From the NCBI GenBank assembly GCA_019420345.1, contig JAHZHI010000011.1, positions 62,001 to 126,000 on the forward strand: DNA of 64,000 bases, read 5' to 3'. Under the pieces are notes generated by a model that saw only the letters and a program-made list of their open reading frames with translations, was not told the DNA's origin and ran no database searches. Every line of letters begins with the position of its first letter. Within the stretch, counting starts at the first letter, position 1. Of the stretch, positions 37,498 to 46,162 are shown piece after piece. Position numbers and translations under genes: made by a program. Source of the stretch: Peptococcaceae bacterium (GTDB lineage: Bacteria; Bacillota; Peptococcia; Peptococcales; Peptococcaceae).

Positions 37498-38148
37498 CTA
37501 CTCTGTCAGAGCATAACAAACGCTTGCTGTACCTTTTTGTGTTGTTGATCCATAATGATCAACACTTGCCATTTCTACGACCAGGCTGCTAGAGAACGTT
37601 ACGGGGAGAGTTGTACAGAGATTTGGCTGAATATCCAATCCTCCCGCTTTCATTTCAGCAGTAGTTTTTGTAACAGCGGTTCCTGTTAGAAGATTGGTTG
37701 CTGAGGTTGCTAAACCTTTTGCTGGGATATTGCCGCTGCTCAGACTTTGCGTAGCGTAGTACGCCGTATATTTTTCTTGGCTGTTTTCTCTATACGGTCC
37801 TCGAATCTCGGTAACTGCTCCATCAATAACAATTTTTATGTAGTGATTACAATAATGCTTCGTTTTGAGAACAGCAGCAAACAATCTACCCGCTCCATTC
37901 ACTTCCAAAACCTTTGTCGTTTGCTTTGGTTTTGCCGGAAAATCATCATAGCTTCCAGCCCATTCGTCTTGACACGCACTGTATACAACCTGGTCTGTCG
38001 TAGCATATTTTGCATCATCTCCTGGTTTTGAACCAATGAAATACATCCACACATCATCAATCTTTACACCGTCACTTTCAGCATGCATTTTGATTTCATC
38101 TACTGTCTTTTTTACTTTATTGATCTTGCTTACTTCAATGCTGTCCAT
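37498..38148 (-). CDS. Tail-tip paralogue A
   Basis: 216 aa. The start at 38148 (MDSIEVSKINKVKK) overlaps the upstream stop as TAATG with GGAGGTG upstream. The short N-terminal helix is followed by a long spacer, then the domain shared with the next two genes: VNGAGRLFAAVLK, YIKIVIDGAVTEI, LPVTFSSSLVVEM and YALTE. It has no G tract and is in one frame. Likely part of the distal tail. Function is inferred from position only. Confidence 0.8.
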   Translation of the reverse strand: MDSIEVSKINKVKKTVDEIKMHAESDGVKIDDVWMYFIGSKPGDDAKYATTDQVVYSACQDEWAGSYDDFPAKPKQTTKVLEVNGAGRLFAAVLKTKHYCNHYIKIVIDGAVTEIRGPYRENSQEKYTAYYATQSLSSGNIPAKGLATSATNLLTGTAVTKTTAEMKAGGLDIQPNLCTTLPVTFSSSLVVEMASVDHYGSTTQKGTASVCYALTE

Positions 38149-38963
38149 TACGTCCACACCTCCGTCCAAGTTCCGTTTTCATCTTCTGTGCTGGTGAGTG
38201 TTCTGGTCGGGCCTGTCCCGATGGTATAAGCAGTGGTGTAAGATCCATTTACTTTCTCTGTGCTTACACAAGTTCCCACAACACCACCCTCCGAATCATA
38301 GAGCGTCTGTGTCCAAACCTCTTCTTTCTGATCATTCACTGAAGGTACCGTCACGCTCTTATGCTGGGCTGCCAGATACGGCCAATATGCTGCCCAGCGT
38401 TTGCCTTGGGCCTCAGCCTCTGCTTCCAGTCCGGCGATATCCGTTTCTGCCGTATCCATTCGGCCTTCCAACGCTGTAACGTCTCCTTCCAGCGCTGCCA
38501 GAGATGTGTCAATGGTATCGCTCACTTCTCCTGCCAGGCTGTTAATCGCTGTCTGCAACCGCTTCAACCGCCAACGAATGGTATTCAAATTCAACTGCCC
38601 AGCTGTATCGCCGATGGTTGCTGTGCTACCTTCCGTGGTCTCTGTCACTGTCGATACTTCATCGATGGTGGTTGTCTCGACAAACTTCAGATCACCGCTG
38701 CTTGTTTTCGACACCACAGTTTTACGCTGCGCAGTCACTGGCGCGCTGTCATCAATAGTGGCGGTGATTGTACCGGTATCCGCATCAGGATAGCTCTCTG
38801 TTACCCCATACTGCTCTGCCAGTGCGTCAAAGGTGAGTTCCCTGATATCGGCATCGAGCTTATCCCAGTTTTCATTGAGCATCTTTGTAATATTAAATGT
38901 ATCCTTGCCGTCCGTTGCCGGATCGGCCTTATATAGATTCTTATTCGGTGTATAGCTTCCCAT
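38148..38963 (-). CDS. Phage tail fibre-like protein
   Basis: 271 aa. N-terminal YTPNKNLYKADPATDGKDTF and MLNENWDKLDADI match the opening found in many Bacillota tail-fibre and minor tail proteins. The middle has a Thr-rich beta region, then a coiled coil (SLAALEGDVTALEGRMDTAET), and a C-terminal beta-rich end (LTSTEDENGTWTEVWT). It follows the XkdU-like gene, where PBSX-type phages carry fibres. Confidence 0.82.
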   Translation of the reverse strand: MGSYTPNKNLYKADPATDGKDTFNITKMLNENWDKLDADIRELTFDALAEQYGVTESYPDADTGTITATIDDSAPVTAQRKTVVSKTSSGDLKFVETTTIDEVSTVTETTEGSTATIGDTAGQLNLNTIRWRLKRLQTAINSLAGEVSDTIDTSLAALEGDVTALEGRMDTAETDIAGLEAEAEAQGKRWAAYWPYLAAQHKSVTVPSVNDQKEEVWTQTLYDSEGGVVGTCVSTEKVNGSYTTAYTIGTGPTRTLTSTEDENGTWTEVWT

Positions 38964-38974
38964 GTCTTCACCTC

Positions 38975-39508
38975 TCAGAATGCGAATTTATCCAATGTGG
39001 TGCTTTCCAGCTCTTCCAATGTCATCACACCATGAACCTCTTCGATCAACAGATATCGGAAGATGTACCCGATCGCCAGATGCGCCGGAATGATCGTCGA
39101 TATAGACGTCTTCAAGCCATCCATGTCTGTTGGGATCCCCAGCTCGCTGACAAAAGAGATGACGATCTTCCCCTCCACAAAGTCCACAGAAGTCGCACCA
39201 TTCTTCCACGCATTAGCTGCTGCCTGAATCTGCGCGATATCCACCTTGCCGCCGCGCTGACGGCCAGCGACGACAGCTGCGCGTCTATCATGAAGGCTTT
39301 TCCCATTGCCGGAAATGCCCAGGTGCCGCTCATAGGTATCCAGCATGTCCACCGCTGTGTCGACGAAAAACTCAGCCCGCGCCTTATCCAGATCAGCCAG
39401 TGCCATATCGAACAGCCAGCCAATGACATCGAAGAGCACGTTGATCCAGGCATCTTTGCGAAACACTTTATGCAGCTTGCGCAGCAGGTTATCCTTCGAG
39501 GTCGACAT
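38975..39508 (-). CDS. Baseplate/tail protein, XkdU-like (DUF2313)
   Basis: 177 aa. YmfQ/XkdU-type protein: helical N terminus, then TYERHLGISGNGKSLHDRRAAVVAGRQRGGKVDIAQIQ, followed by a beta domain and IIPAHLAIGYIFRY. It overlaps the XkdT-like gene by 20 nt, the same order as in PBSX. Confidence 0.85.
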   Translation of the reverse strand: MSTSKDNLLRKLHKVFRKDAWINVLFDVIGWLFDMALADLDKARAEFFVDTAVDMLDTYERHLGISGNGKSLHDRRAAVVAGRQRGGKVDIAQIQAAANAWKNGATSVDFVEGKIVISFVSELGIPTDMDGLKTSISTIIPAHLAIGYIFRYLLIEEVHGVMTLEELESTTLDKFAF

Positions 39509-40562
39509 ACTCGATCCCTCCCAGCACGGCCACCGACTTGTCTGGCACTTCGATGTTCTTCACATCGCCGTTCACCGTCATGTTCATGTAGTCAATCAGG
39601 CCTTCCGTATCGCTGATGGCGTTGGCGATCTTTGCATAGCTGACATAGTTCTGCTCGAAGGCAATGCTCTGCAGATAAGCCTTGATCGAATCCTTGATGT
39701 CGTCTTTAAGCGTATCCGGATAATTGCCCAGCAGCGTCAATTTAATGCTGAGTGTCAACGATGTCGCCGCTGCCACGGTGCAGTAAGCGCCGATCGGCGC
39801 CTGCCCTTCACCACGGCCCGTGATGCCGGGGTCGATATGATCCTGCACCGCTTCCACCAGCGCTTCGGACGCCGGCTGACCATTGCTGTCGATGATCACG
39901 ACCTGGACAGTGTTGTCGCCATTCCATAGCGGATACACCTTTGCGCCACCAACACCAGTAACTTCCAGCGCCCATTGTTTGTAATGGTAAATATTCCCGC
40001 TGGTCGGCGGTTCCTGCAGAGCCATAATATAGCGATCCCACAGATCCGCATCGCTCTCCATGTTATAGCCGCCAGCTGCCGGATCTTCATTGGTCACAGC
40101 TGTGACACCCTGGATGGTCACTGGCATCTCTGTGATGCTCCCTGCTGGCACGTTCCCGCTGGATCCTGGCGTAACAGCCTGCGCAGGCACAGTGTCGGTA
40201 TTGTTGTTGAGCAGCAAAGATTCTGTTGTTTCAAACTGGATACCCAATGGTGTTTCAAAAAGAGAACCTGCCTTGATCAGTCCATTACCAGTAATGGTAA
40301 GCTGCACGGTGGCTTTTGTTGCCTCTTTCCGCACGATGCCTTTATTCTGAAAGACGAAGCGCGTCAACTCATCACCACTGAGATTCTCCGCATTCAACTT
40401 CAGAAAATAATCATTGATCTTTTCATAGATGTCTTTCCCCACCATTGCCACCGCATTCAAAATGTCGTGCGTCGGAAATCCAATGGTCTTCTGATAACTG
40501 TTGTCGATCTTATCCAGCATCTTTCGCAAGAGTTCGGCTGCCGTTTTCTTATAATTGGCCAT
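39489..40562 (-). CDS. Baseplate J/gp47 family protein, XkdT-like
   Basis: 357 aa wedge component of the contractile-tail baseplate. Family features are FPTHDILNAVAMVGKDIYEKI, TIQGVTAVTNEDPAAGGYNMESDADL, VTGVGGAKVYPLWNGDNTVQVVIID and the C-terminal AKIANAISDTEGLIDYMNM. Confidence 0.92.
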   Translation of the reverse strand: MANYKKTAAELLRKMLDKIDNSYQKTIGFPTHDILNAVAMVGKDIYEKINDYFLKLNAENLSGDELTRFVFQNKGIVRKEATKATVQLTITGNGLIKAGSLFETPLGIQFETTESLLLNNNTDTVPAQAVTPGSSGNVPAGSITEMPVTIQGVTAVTNEDPAAGGYNMESDADLWDRYIMALQEPPTSGNIYHYKQWALEVTGVGGAKVYPLWNGDNTVQVVIIDSNGQPASEALVEAVQDHIDPGITGRGEGQAPIGAYCTVAAATSLTLSIKLTLLGNYPDTLKDDIKDSIKAYLQSIAFEQNYVSYAKIANAISDTEGLIDYMNMTVNGDVKNIEVPDKSVAVLGGIEYVDLEG

Positions 40563-40992
40563 TCGTCACATTCACCTCCACGCTGTCACCATTCTTCAAC
40601 CTTGCTGTGAAATACACATCCAGCCCCCGAGTTGTACGCACTGCGCTGAAATTGCTCACACTGGCAATGGCTGGATTGAGCTTCGAAGCCTCTTCAATTT
40701 CTCGCTTAAACTCTGATTCAATGAACCCTCGCGGCAGCTCCCGATACCCCAGATACTTTTCTGCCGTATGGCCAAAACCTGTATCGCGGTACACCTCGTA
40801 TTTATCAAGCTGTGTTCGGACCAACAGTTCCAACCACTGTGCTACAGCATCTCTTCCATCAATCTCCACTGGCGTGCCATTTTCCATCACGTGTTGGCCT
40901 GTTTTGAAATCATACTTGAATGAGCGTTTGATTTGAATATCTTCGGTCAGCGTATAATTTCCGCTGACGCCTTGAGGAAAGATCATAGCCAA
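40549..40992 (-). CDS. Phage protein, XkdS-like (DUF2634, gpW/gp25 type)
   Basis: 147 aa baseplate protein. The region KYEVYRDTGFGHTAEKYLGYRE and FIESEFKREIEEASKLNPAI is typical of DUF2634/gp25-like wedge proteins. It overlaps the next gene by 14 nt. Confidence 0.88.
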   Translation of the reverse strand: MAMIFPQGVSGNYTLTEDIQIKRSFKYDFKTGQHVMENGTPVEIDGRDAVAQWLELLVRTQLDKYEVYRDTGFGHTAEKYLGYRELPRGFIESEFKREIEEASKLNPAIASVSNFSAVRTTRGLDVYFTARLKNGDSVEVNVTNGQL

Positions 40993-41330
40993 CCACCTGC
41001 CAATACATCGACCACCACAAACTTCTGCCCATGCTGGACCGGGACCACCAGGATCTGATTGCCAACTTCCAGCACATCTGCCAGCGCGACCACGCCGCGC
41101 GCTGTAAAGCCTTCACCGTTGAGCGTGCCGCTGGCGCTGTCGAATTCATACGCCTTCTGGATCGCGCTCTGGCAGATAAAAGTATTGCGTCTAGTCAAAA
41201 CAAAAGCACCGCCGCGGATGGTCGCCTTGAACGGTGCCACTTCCACAACGATGCCAATGCATGGTTCTATGATCTTGCTCTTTGTTTCCTCAAACGCTGC
41301 TGCCATGTCGTGTTCCCACTGCTGCGCCAT
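40983..41330 (-). CDS. Phage protein, XkdR-like (DUF2577)
   Basis: 115 aa from ATG 41330 (MAQQWEHDMAAAFEE), which follows GGGAGGTGAGCGC. An earlier in-frame start lies inside the upstream gene. It has a beta-rich OB-like body (IGIVVEVAPFKATIRGGAF, QILVVPVQHGQKFVVVDVL) as expected for DUF2577 baseplate proteins. Confidence 0.85.
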   Translation of the reverse strand: MAQQWEHDMAAAFEETKSKIIEPCIGIVVEVAPFKATIRGGAFVLTRRNTFICQSAIQKAYEFDSASGTLNGEGFTARGVVALADVLEVGNQILVVPVQHGQKFVVVDVLAGGWL

Positions 41331-41334
41331 GCGC

Positions 41335-42777
41335 TCACCTCCCGTAGATTGTCTTGGGGTCAATGCCCCAGCCATTATGGACGATCTCCATGTGCAGATG
41401 CGGCCCTGTCGAATTGCCTGTGCTTCCTACCGCACCGATCGCCTGCCCTTTGCTCACGGTCTGACCGCTGCGCACATCGATGCGCGAAAGATGCGCATAC
41501 AATGTGTAGCGCCCCCCGCCATGGGTGATGCGCACGCAGTTGCCATAGCTTTGGTTTCCCCAGCGCGTGTAACCATCCCAGTACTGCACCCAGTTGACGG
41601 TCCCCCCATCAGCAGCGACCACCTGTGAGCCATACGGCACCGGAAAATCACGCGCATTGTTGGTGTGCCCATAATACGTCGTCGTATTGCAGTACACGCC
41701 CGGAATCGGCCAGGTATATTGTCCTGTTCCGATTCCATCCCCTTCGACATAATCACTGCCAGCAGCATCGTTTTCGCTCGTTGTTTCTTCCTGACCCTCC
41801 GATGGATCCACTGGCGCCACACTGGCGTCTGCCGTTTCTGCATCGACCAGATCCACTCGCATCGTATGTGCGTTGGATTTATAGGTGTGCGTACAGTTTT
41901 TGACCAGATATTTTCCCGGTAGCTCATCATGCGCAAACTGGATAATGCGCCCGCTACGCACACGATCATCTCCAAGCAATTCGCAGGAAATGGTGCGTGC
42001 TACCTTGTTCAGTTCTTTCAAGGTCACGTCGGCTTTGGCATTCTCATCATCTTCGATCTTAAATTCCTTTTCGCCGAAGCGTGTGATACTGTCTTCGTCC
42101 CTGGCTTCATCGATAACCTCTCCATCCTTCATAACCTTAACCACGTTGTACATATCTTCGATGCTCCGCGATACAGTCATACCTCCAGGATTACTGGTCA
42201 CATCATACGGTGCCAGGTTCTCTGCCGCCATATACACGGGCTCGACCAACAGGTCTTCATACTTCTCGACGCAAACAGTCTCACCACGCACCTCCATGCG
42301 ATACTTCTGACCTGTCTGAAACGTCACCATGCCGATGAGCTCTTTCATGACCTCTCCGATTGATGTATCGAAATAATTCCGTTCCACCGTAGTCGGAATA
42401 TCCACACATGCCACAGAAATATCATGGTCTTTGCACATCGTTTCGATCGCCTGGCTGGTACTGCAGCCATTAAACTGCACATCAATCTTTTTGTTCAGCC
42501 AGTAACCGTAGTCATAGCCTGTCACTGACACAGTACCTTCCATATCATCGTCCGTATCGGTGATCAATCCTTCGACCAATACCTCATCGCCTTCTACATA
42601 GCGAAAATGGTCACCGGGTTCGGTGACCATATCCATGGTATAACGGTCGTTTCGATTAAATAGGTATTCGAAGGATACATCCATCGCCAGACTATCAAGG
42701 TTATCTGAGCGTGAAACATTGCCAACGCGTTGTGTGACTAGATATGGCTGATCACCATCATACAGTAAAACGTCCAC
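41335..42777 (-). CDS. XkdQ-like baseplate hub protein fused to M23 peptidase
   Basis: 480 aa. Residues 1-315 form an XkdQ/YqbQ-type late-control/hub protein (YDYGYWLNKKIDVQFNG, IETMCKDHDI, SRSIEDMYNVVKVM, DDRVRSGRIIQFAHDELPGKYLVKN). An acidic linker (about 320-350) follows. The C terminus is a LytM/M23 endopeptidase with YYGHTNNARDFPVPYGSQV, CVRITHGGGRYTLYAHLS and GPHLHMEIV, retaining the HxxxxxxD and HxH zinc motifs. Likely a tail-tip peptidoglycan-degrading enzyme for DNA entry. Usual XkdQ proteins lack this domain. Confidence 0.9.
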   Translation of the reverse strand: MDVLLYDGDQPYLVTQRVGNVSRSDNLDSLAMDVSFEYLFNRNDRYTMDMVTEPGDHFRYVEGDEVLVEGLITDTDDDMEGTVSVTGYDYGYWLNKKIDVQFNGCSTSQAIETMCKDHDISVACVDIPTTVERNYFDTSIGEVMKELIGMVTFQTGQKYRMEVRGETVCVEKYEDLLVEPVYMAAENLAPYDVTSNPGGMTVSRSIEDMYNVVKVMKDGEVIDEARDEDSITRFGEKEFKIEDDENAKADVTLKELNKVARTISCELLGDDRVRSGRIIQFAHDELPGKYLVKNCTHTYKSNAHTMRVDLVDAETADASVAPVDPSEGQEETTSENDAAGSDYVEGDGIGTGQYTWPIPGVYCNTTTYYGHTNNARDFPVPYGSQVVAADGGTVNWVQYWDGYTRWGNQSYGNCVRITHGGGRYTLYAHLSRIDVRSGQTVSKGQAIGAVGSTGNSTGPHLHMEIVHNGWGIDPKTIYGR

Positions 42778-42790
42778 GACGCTTCACCCC

Positions 42791-43456
42791 TTACAACTCA
42801 TGCATATTGACGATCATCGACATGACCTCTTCACGCGTCGCACGGTCCTGAGGTCGTTCACCAGTCGTAAATCCTGCTTCTACAGCCTTTTCAACAGCTT
42901 CAGCCATAGCCGCCGAACTGGCTTCTTCTTCCTTCGAGCGTCGTACCAATCGCTGCAGGAATGCATATTCTTCGCTGGCTGCAAATTCATCCCATTTCAC
43001 CTGATCATCATCCTCTCCTGTGTTATCTGTTGTCGTTTCTTCCAGCTTCTTCGACAATGCGAAGGTATATTCCACGACATCCATGCTGTACTTGATATCT
43101 TTATTCGTTCCCACGGACCACTTAAAATCATTGATTAAACAAGCCATGTTCACTGTGTATCCGCTGTCATAAATGATGATGACACGCATTGGCAGCTTTC
43201 GTTTTCGGCACTCTTCGAACCATTCCACATAACTCCATCCATCCGTAGATGCACCCGGACGCACTTTTGCGCCTGGGCGATTTGGGAAATAGGATGTCAA
43301 CGGGAAAGATCGTGGTCCCATAGGCCCAATCACCGACAACTTGCCATTCAGCGTGTCAAATTCACCATTATCTTGTGGTTCAGAGATTTCGACCTCTGCC
43401 GGCACAGGAATAACTTTCACAGATTCATTGTTGTTGATGCTGAAGATAATGTCCAT
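42791..43456 (-). CDS. XkdP-like baseplate protein with SLH-like C terminus
   Basis: 221 aa. The N-terminal part (MDIIFSINNNESVKVIPVP, INGKL-type strand, FPLTSYFPNRPG, YVEWFEECRKRKLPMRVII) matches PBSX XkdP-type proteins. Where XkdP normally has LysM, this protein ends in AVEKAVEAGFTTGERPQDRATREEVMSMI, nearly the same as the end of the endolysin. This suggests a host wall-binding module shared by tail and lysin. Confidence 0.87.
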   Translation of the reverse strand: MDIIFSINNNESVKVIPVPAEVEISEPQDNGEFDTLNGKLSVIGPMGPRSFPLTSYFPNRPGAKVRPGASTDGWSYVEWFEECRKRKLPMRVIIIYDSGYTVNMACLINDFKWSVGTNKDIKYSMDVVEYTFALSKKLEETTTDNTGEDDDQVKWDEFAASEEYAFLQRLVRRSKEEEASSAAMAEAVEKAVEAGFTTGERPQDRATREEVMSMIVNMHEL

Positions 43457-43464
43457 CTCATCAC

Positions 43465-45162
43465 CTACCTGTTGCGCTTTGCACGAAGGATCTGTTTCGA
43501 AACAACCTGGCCGACGTAATTTGCAAAGTCACTGTTGCCAATCACGTTCCCCTGGATCTGTACCGTCACATTGATGCTGTCGCCGGCGGTCGATGCTGCC
43601 TGTCGCTTCGATACATCATGCGGGATAATCTGAGTACCCGAAGGCAGGATCACCGTCTCACCGCGGCCACCTTCATTGATGGTCGCCATCCCACCAGGGA
43701 AATAGCTTGTCCCTGTGGCATATTTTCTGCTTGCAGCGCTGAATGCCGAAGAGATCTTGCTCCCCAACGTTGTCAGCCAATCTGGCAGTACCAATCCTGC
43801 GAGCCAGCTCCAAAACCCTTGAAACTTGTTCCACAGATCTTGGACTTTGCCCCACAGCCCACGTAACTTATCACCGAAACTGTCAATCCATCCAGGAATT
43901 GCACGTGTCCCCAACCATTCCCAGAAGCCGGTGAACTTGTCCCAAACGTTCTGTATCCAGCTGAAGATTGTGCTGAAAACAGCGCTCCAATCCACTCCCA
44001 ACGCATTGAGGATGGCGATAATCGCACCGATCGCCGCTGGGATCCAGAATAATGGACTGGTCATAAAGGTCAGATTGACCATCTGCACCGCCACACGCAG
44101 CAACGTGAACAGCTGCGTCACCTGCGCAATGATGGAGAAGCTCTTGAAAGCAATGAACAGTCCGGTCGCTAAAGGCGCAATCACATTGAAATGATCTGCT
44201 ACGAACTTCACAGCACTACCTAATGCCGTGAGCATCGGTACTGCCACCTGCAGCACATTATTCATCCCAGTATCAAAAGCCTCTGCCCAGCGATCGATCG
44301 TGCCATCTGTCTGCCATTTTTCGAAGCGCTCTGCCACTTCCTGGACCTTATTTTTGATCCTGTCCATTGCAGACCCCGTTCGGATGGACCCGTCTGCTGT
44401 CATCCCCATAATGGATGACAACGCACTCTTCGTGACGCCGGTCACTGTGGACCATATGCCGCGCAATGACTGCGCCTGTTTTTCCATGCCGCCGGTGTAT
44501 TTATCCTGCATGAGCGCGATCAGAGCATCATTGAACTTTTCCTGATCGACGATCTGTCCCTGGTTATTGACCACCTGCTGGTCTGCAAACATCTTGTTTG
44601 CCTGCTCGATGATCATCGCTTTCGTAATACCGAATTCTTTGAGGCGTTCCAGTTCCCCGGTCTGAGCATCAATGAGCGCTTCTGTGGCTTGCTGGAAGTC
44701 TTTGTTGGTAGCTGCTGCCATGTCGCCTGTAAGTGGCAGCCATTTCTTCGCTGCCATACCCATACTCTCGAACATGGCCGCCGCCTGCACCAGCTCACCG
44801 CCTTCGAATGGCGTTTTATTCGCCATGTCGATGGCTTCGCGCATGATGTTGGCAGCTTTCTCGGTGTCTTTTGTCGCCGTTTCCAGCTGCAGCTTGTACC
44901 CTTCCAGGTTCATCGCTTCCGTAAAGCCGGTCTTCACGCCCAGCCCTGCGAGTGTGGCACCCAGCGCACCGACGGTCTTCATGGCACCGCTGGCGAAACT
45001 GGTGAACGAATTCTGCGCATTCTTGCCGAACGACTTGATGCGATTCTCCAGCCGCTTCGTTTCCCGTTCAGACGCCTTCGTCGCCTCATTGAATTTCTTG
45101 AAGCCGGCCGTAAAACGGTCCTTCACAGAGACGATGATAGAGACGGATTTAGTCTTCGCCAT
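43465..45162 (-). CDS. Phage tail tape measure protein
   Basis: 565 aa, which is short and predicts a short tail. It starts MAKTKSVSIIVSVKDRFTAGFKKFNEATK, followed by coiled coil, the conserved AAAMFESMGMAAKKWLPLTGDMAAATNKDFQQATEA region, and hydrophobic segments near 330-395 (ATGLFIAFKSF, WIPAAIGAIIAILNAL). Trp-rich repeats in the last third (WDKFTGFWEWLG, WNKFQGFWSWLA) are typical of phage tape measures. Confidence 0.93.
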   Translation of the reverse strand: MAKTKSVSIIVSVKDRFTAGFKKFNEATKASERETKRLENRIKSFGKNAQNSFTSFASGAMKTVGALGATLAGLGVKTGFTEAMNLEGYKLQLETATKDTEKAANIMREAIDMANKTPFEGGELVQAAAMFESMGMAAKKWLPLTGDMAAATNKDFQQATEALIDAQTGELERLKEFGITKAMIIEQANKMFADQQVVNNQGQIVDQEKFNDALIALMQDKYTGGMEKQAQSLRGIWSTVTGVTKSALSSIMGMTADGSIRTGSAMDRIKNKVQEVAERFEKWQTDGTIDRWAEAFDTGMNNVLQVAVPMLTALGSAVKFVADHFNVIAPLATGLFIAFKSFSIIAQVTQLFTLLRVAVQMVNLTFMTSPLFWIPAAIGAIIAILNALGVDWSAVFSTIFSWIQNVWDKFTGFWEWLGTRAIPGWIDSFGDKLRGLWGKVQDLWNKFQGFWSWLAGLVLPDWLTTLGSKISSAFSAASRKYATGTSYFPGGMATINEGGRGETVILPSGTQIIPHDVSKRQAASTAGDSINVTVQIQGNVIGNSDFANYVGQVVSKQILRAKRNR

Positions 45163-45166
45163 TCAC

Positions 45167-45720
45167 TCACCTCCCCACTTGAGAGAACGCCTTTTGCCGG
45201 TCTTCTATCTCTACCTGCATCGATGCAGCGTAGAATTCCTTTGAGATAATGCCCAACGCTGCTGTGTATTCCGCTGGTATCCCTTTCTGCAGGTACCAGT
45301 GGATCATACTCATCTCACCGTCGGACCTTATGAGTTTTTTAGTTCTGCAATGGATGGCATGCCATTCGTGAAGTAGAAATCCAGGATCTCCTGGCCGACC
45401 TTGGTGATCTCGTCCAGGTTGTCTTCGAAAACAGCCGACACGATCTCATACTTATCGCCTTCAATGCCATATTCTTTCTGCAGTTCAGCATTCCGGAAGA
45501 GATCACAGGAACGATAGATCAGCTCCTGCATCATCTCCATGGATTCTGTCGTGTTCGGCTCCGGAAAACGGTCGATCAGCATTGTCACCTGCCGTAACGG
45601 CAGCTTCTTGACCATGACCTCCCCGCCCAACAGATCCGAATGCACGACTTTATATTTGACCTTGTCATCATCCGACTGACGTTTGCGTTCAATGAGTTCT
45701 TCCAATGTTAATCTGCTCAT
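45167..45720 (-). CDS. Tail assembly chaperone, -1 frameshift product (gpGT-like)
   Basis: In front of the stop of the chaperone gene the in-frame heptamer A-AAA-AAC (45340-45334) is a canonical slippery site. A -1 shift continues for 55 codons (LIRSDGEMSMIHWYLQKG...DRQKAFSQVGR) to a TGA at 45169, just before the tape-measure start. The predicted fusion is 184 aa. Such G/GT frameshifts are conserved in long-tailed phages, including PBSX-like ones. Confidence 0.8.
45328..45720 (-). CDS. Tail assembly chaperone, XkdN-like
   Basis: 130 aa from ATG 45720 (MSRLTLEELIERKRQSDDDK) behind AAGGAGGAAACC. The longer in-frame ORF start lies inside the tube gene. Family-like segments are VKKLPLRQVTMLIDRF and SCDLFRNAELQKEYGI. 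It lies between the tube and tape-measure genes, as expected for the chaperone that coats the tape measure. Confidence 0.9.
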   Translation of the reverse strand: MSRLTLEELIERKRQSDDDKVKYKVVHSDLLGGEVMVKKLPLRQVTMLIDRFPEPNTTESMEMMQELIYRSCDLFRNAELQKEYGIEGDKYEIVSAVFEDNLDEITKVGQEILDFYFTNGMPSIAELKNS

Positions 45721-45730
45721 GGTTTCCTCC

Positions 45731-46150
45731 TTATGCCGACAGTTTATCCAGGAACTTGTACGACGTCGCCTTGAATGGGATCTCTTCTTCGACAGTGGTA
45801 TTTGCTTCGAACTGCATGATCGCCAATTCGTCGAAAACAACGCCATAGATCGCAACACGTTCATAACCATGCTTCTTTGGATCGTTCAGACGTCCTACCA
45901 GCGTCACATCTGGAATGTCTCCAGTCTGGATGGCTTCTGCATACAGCTCGATGAATCTGGAATCCACCTTTGTCCCAGTGATGGTGCCTTCGATGGTATA
46001 CCCCAGATAGTTGTACTCCGGTGCCAGTTGTTCCGGAACTGGCACTTCGTCCCAGTTCAGCTTTGCTTTCGCTTCGAACTGCTTGACCGTGTTATAGTCT
46101 TCATCGTTCATCCAAAGGCGCCCGAACGAACCATTAATCGCTTTTACCAT
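45731..46150 (-). CDS. Phage tail tube protein, XkdM-like
   Basis: 139 aa. INGSFGRLWMNDEDYNTVKQFEAK and YTIEGTITGTKVDSRFIEL match DUF2001 (XkdM) inner tube proteins of contractile tails. It lies 12 nt after the sheath gene. Confidence 0.92.
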   Translation of the reverse strand: MVKAINGSFGRLWMNDEDYNTVKQFEAKAKLNWDEVPVPEQLAPEYNYLGYTIEGTITGTKVDSRFIELYAEAIQTGDIPDVTLVGRLNDPKKHGYERVAIYGVVFDELAIMQFEANTTVEEEIPFKATSYKFLDKLSA

Positions 46151-46162
46151 ATTTTCGCCTCC

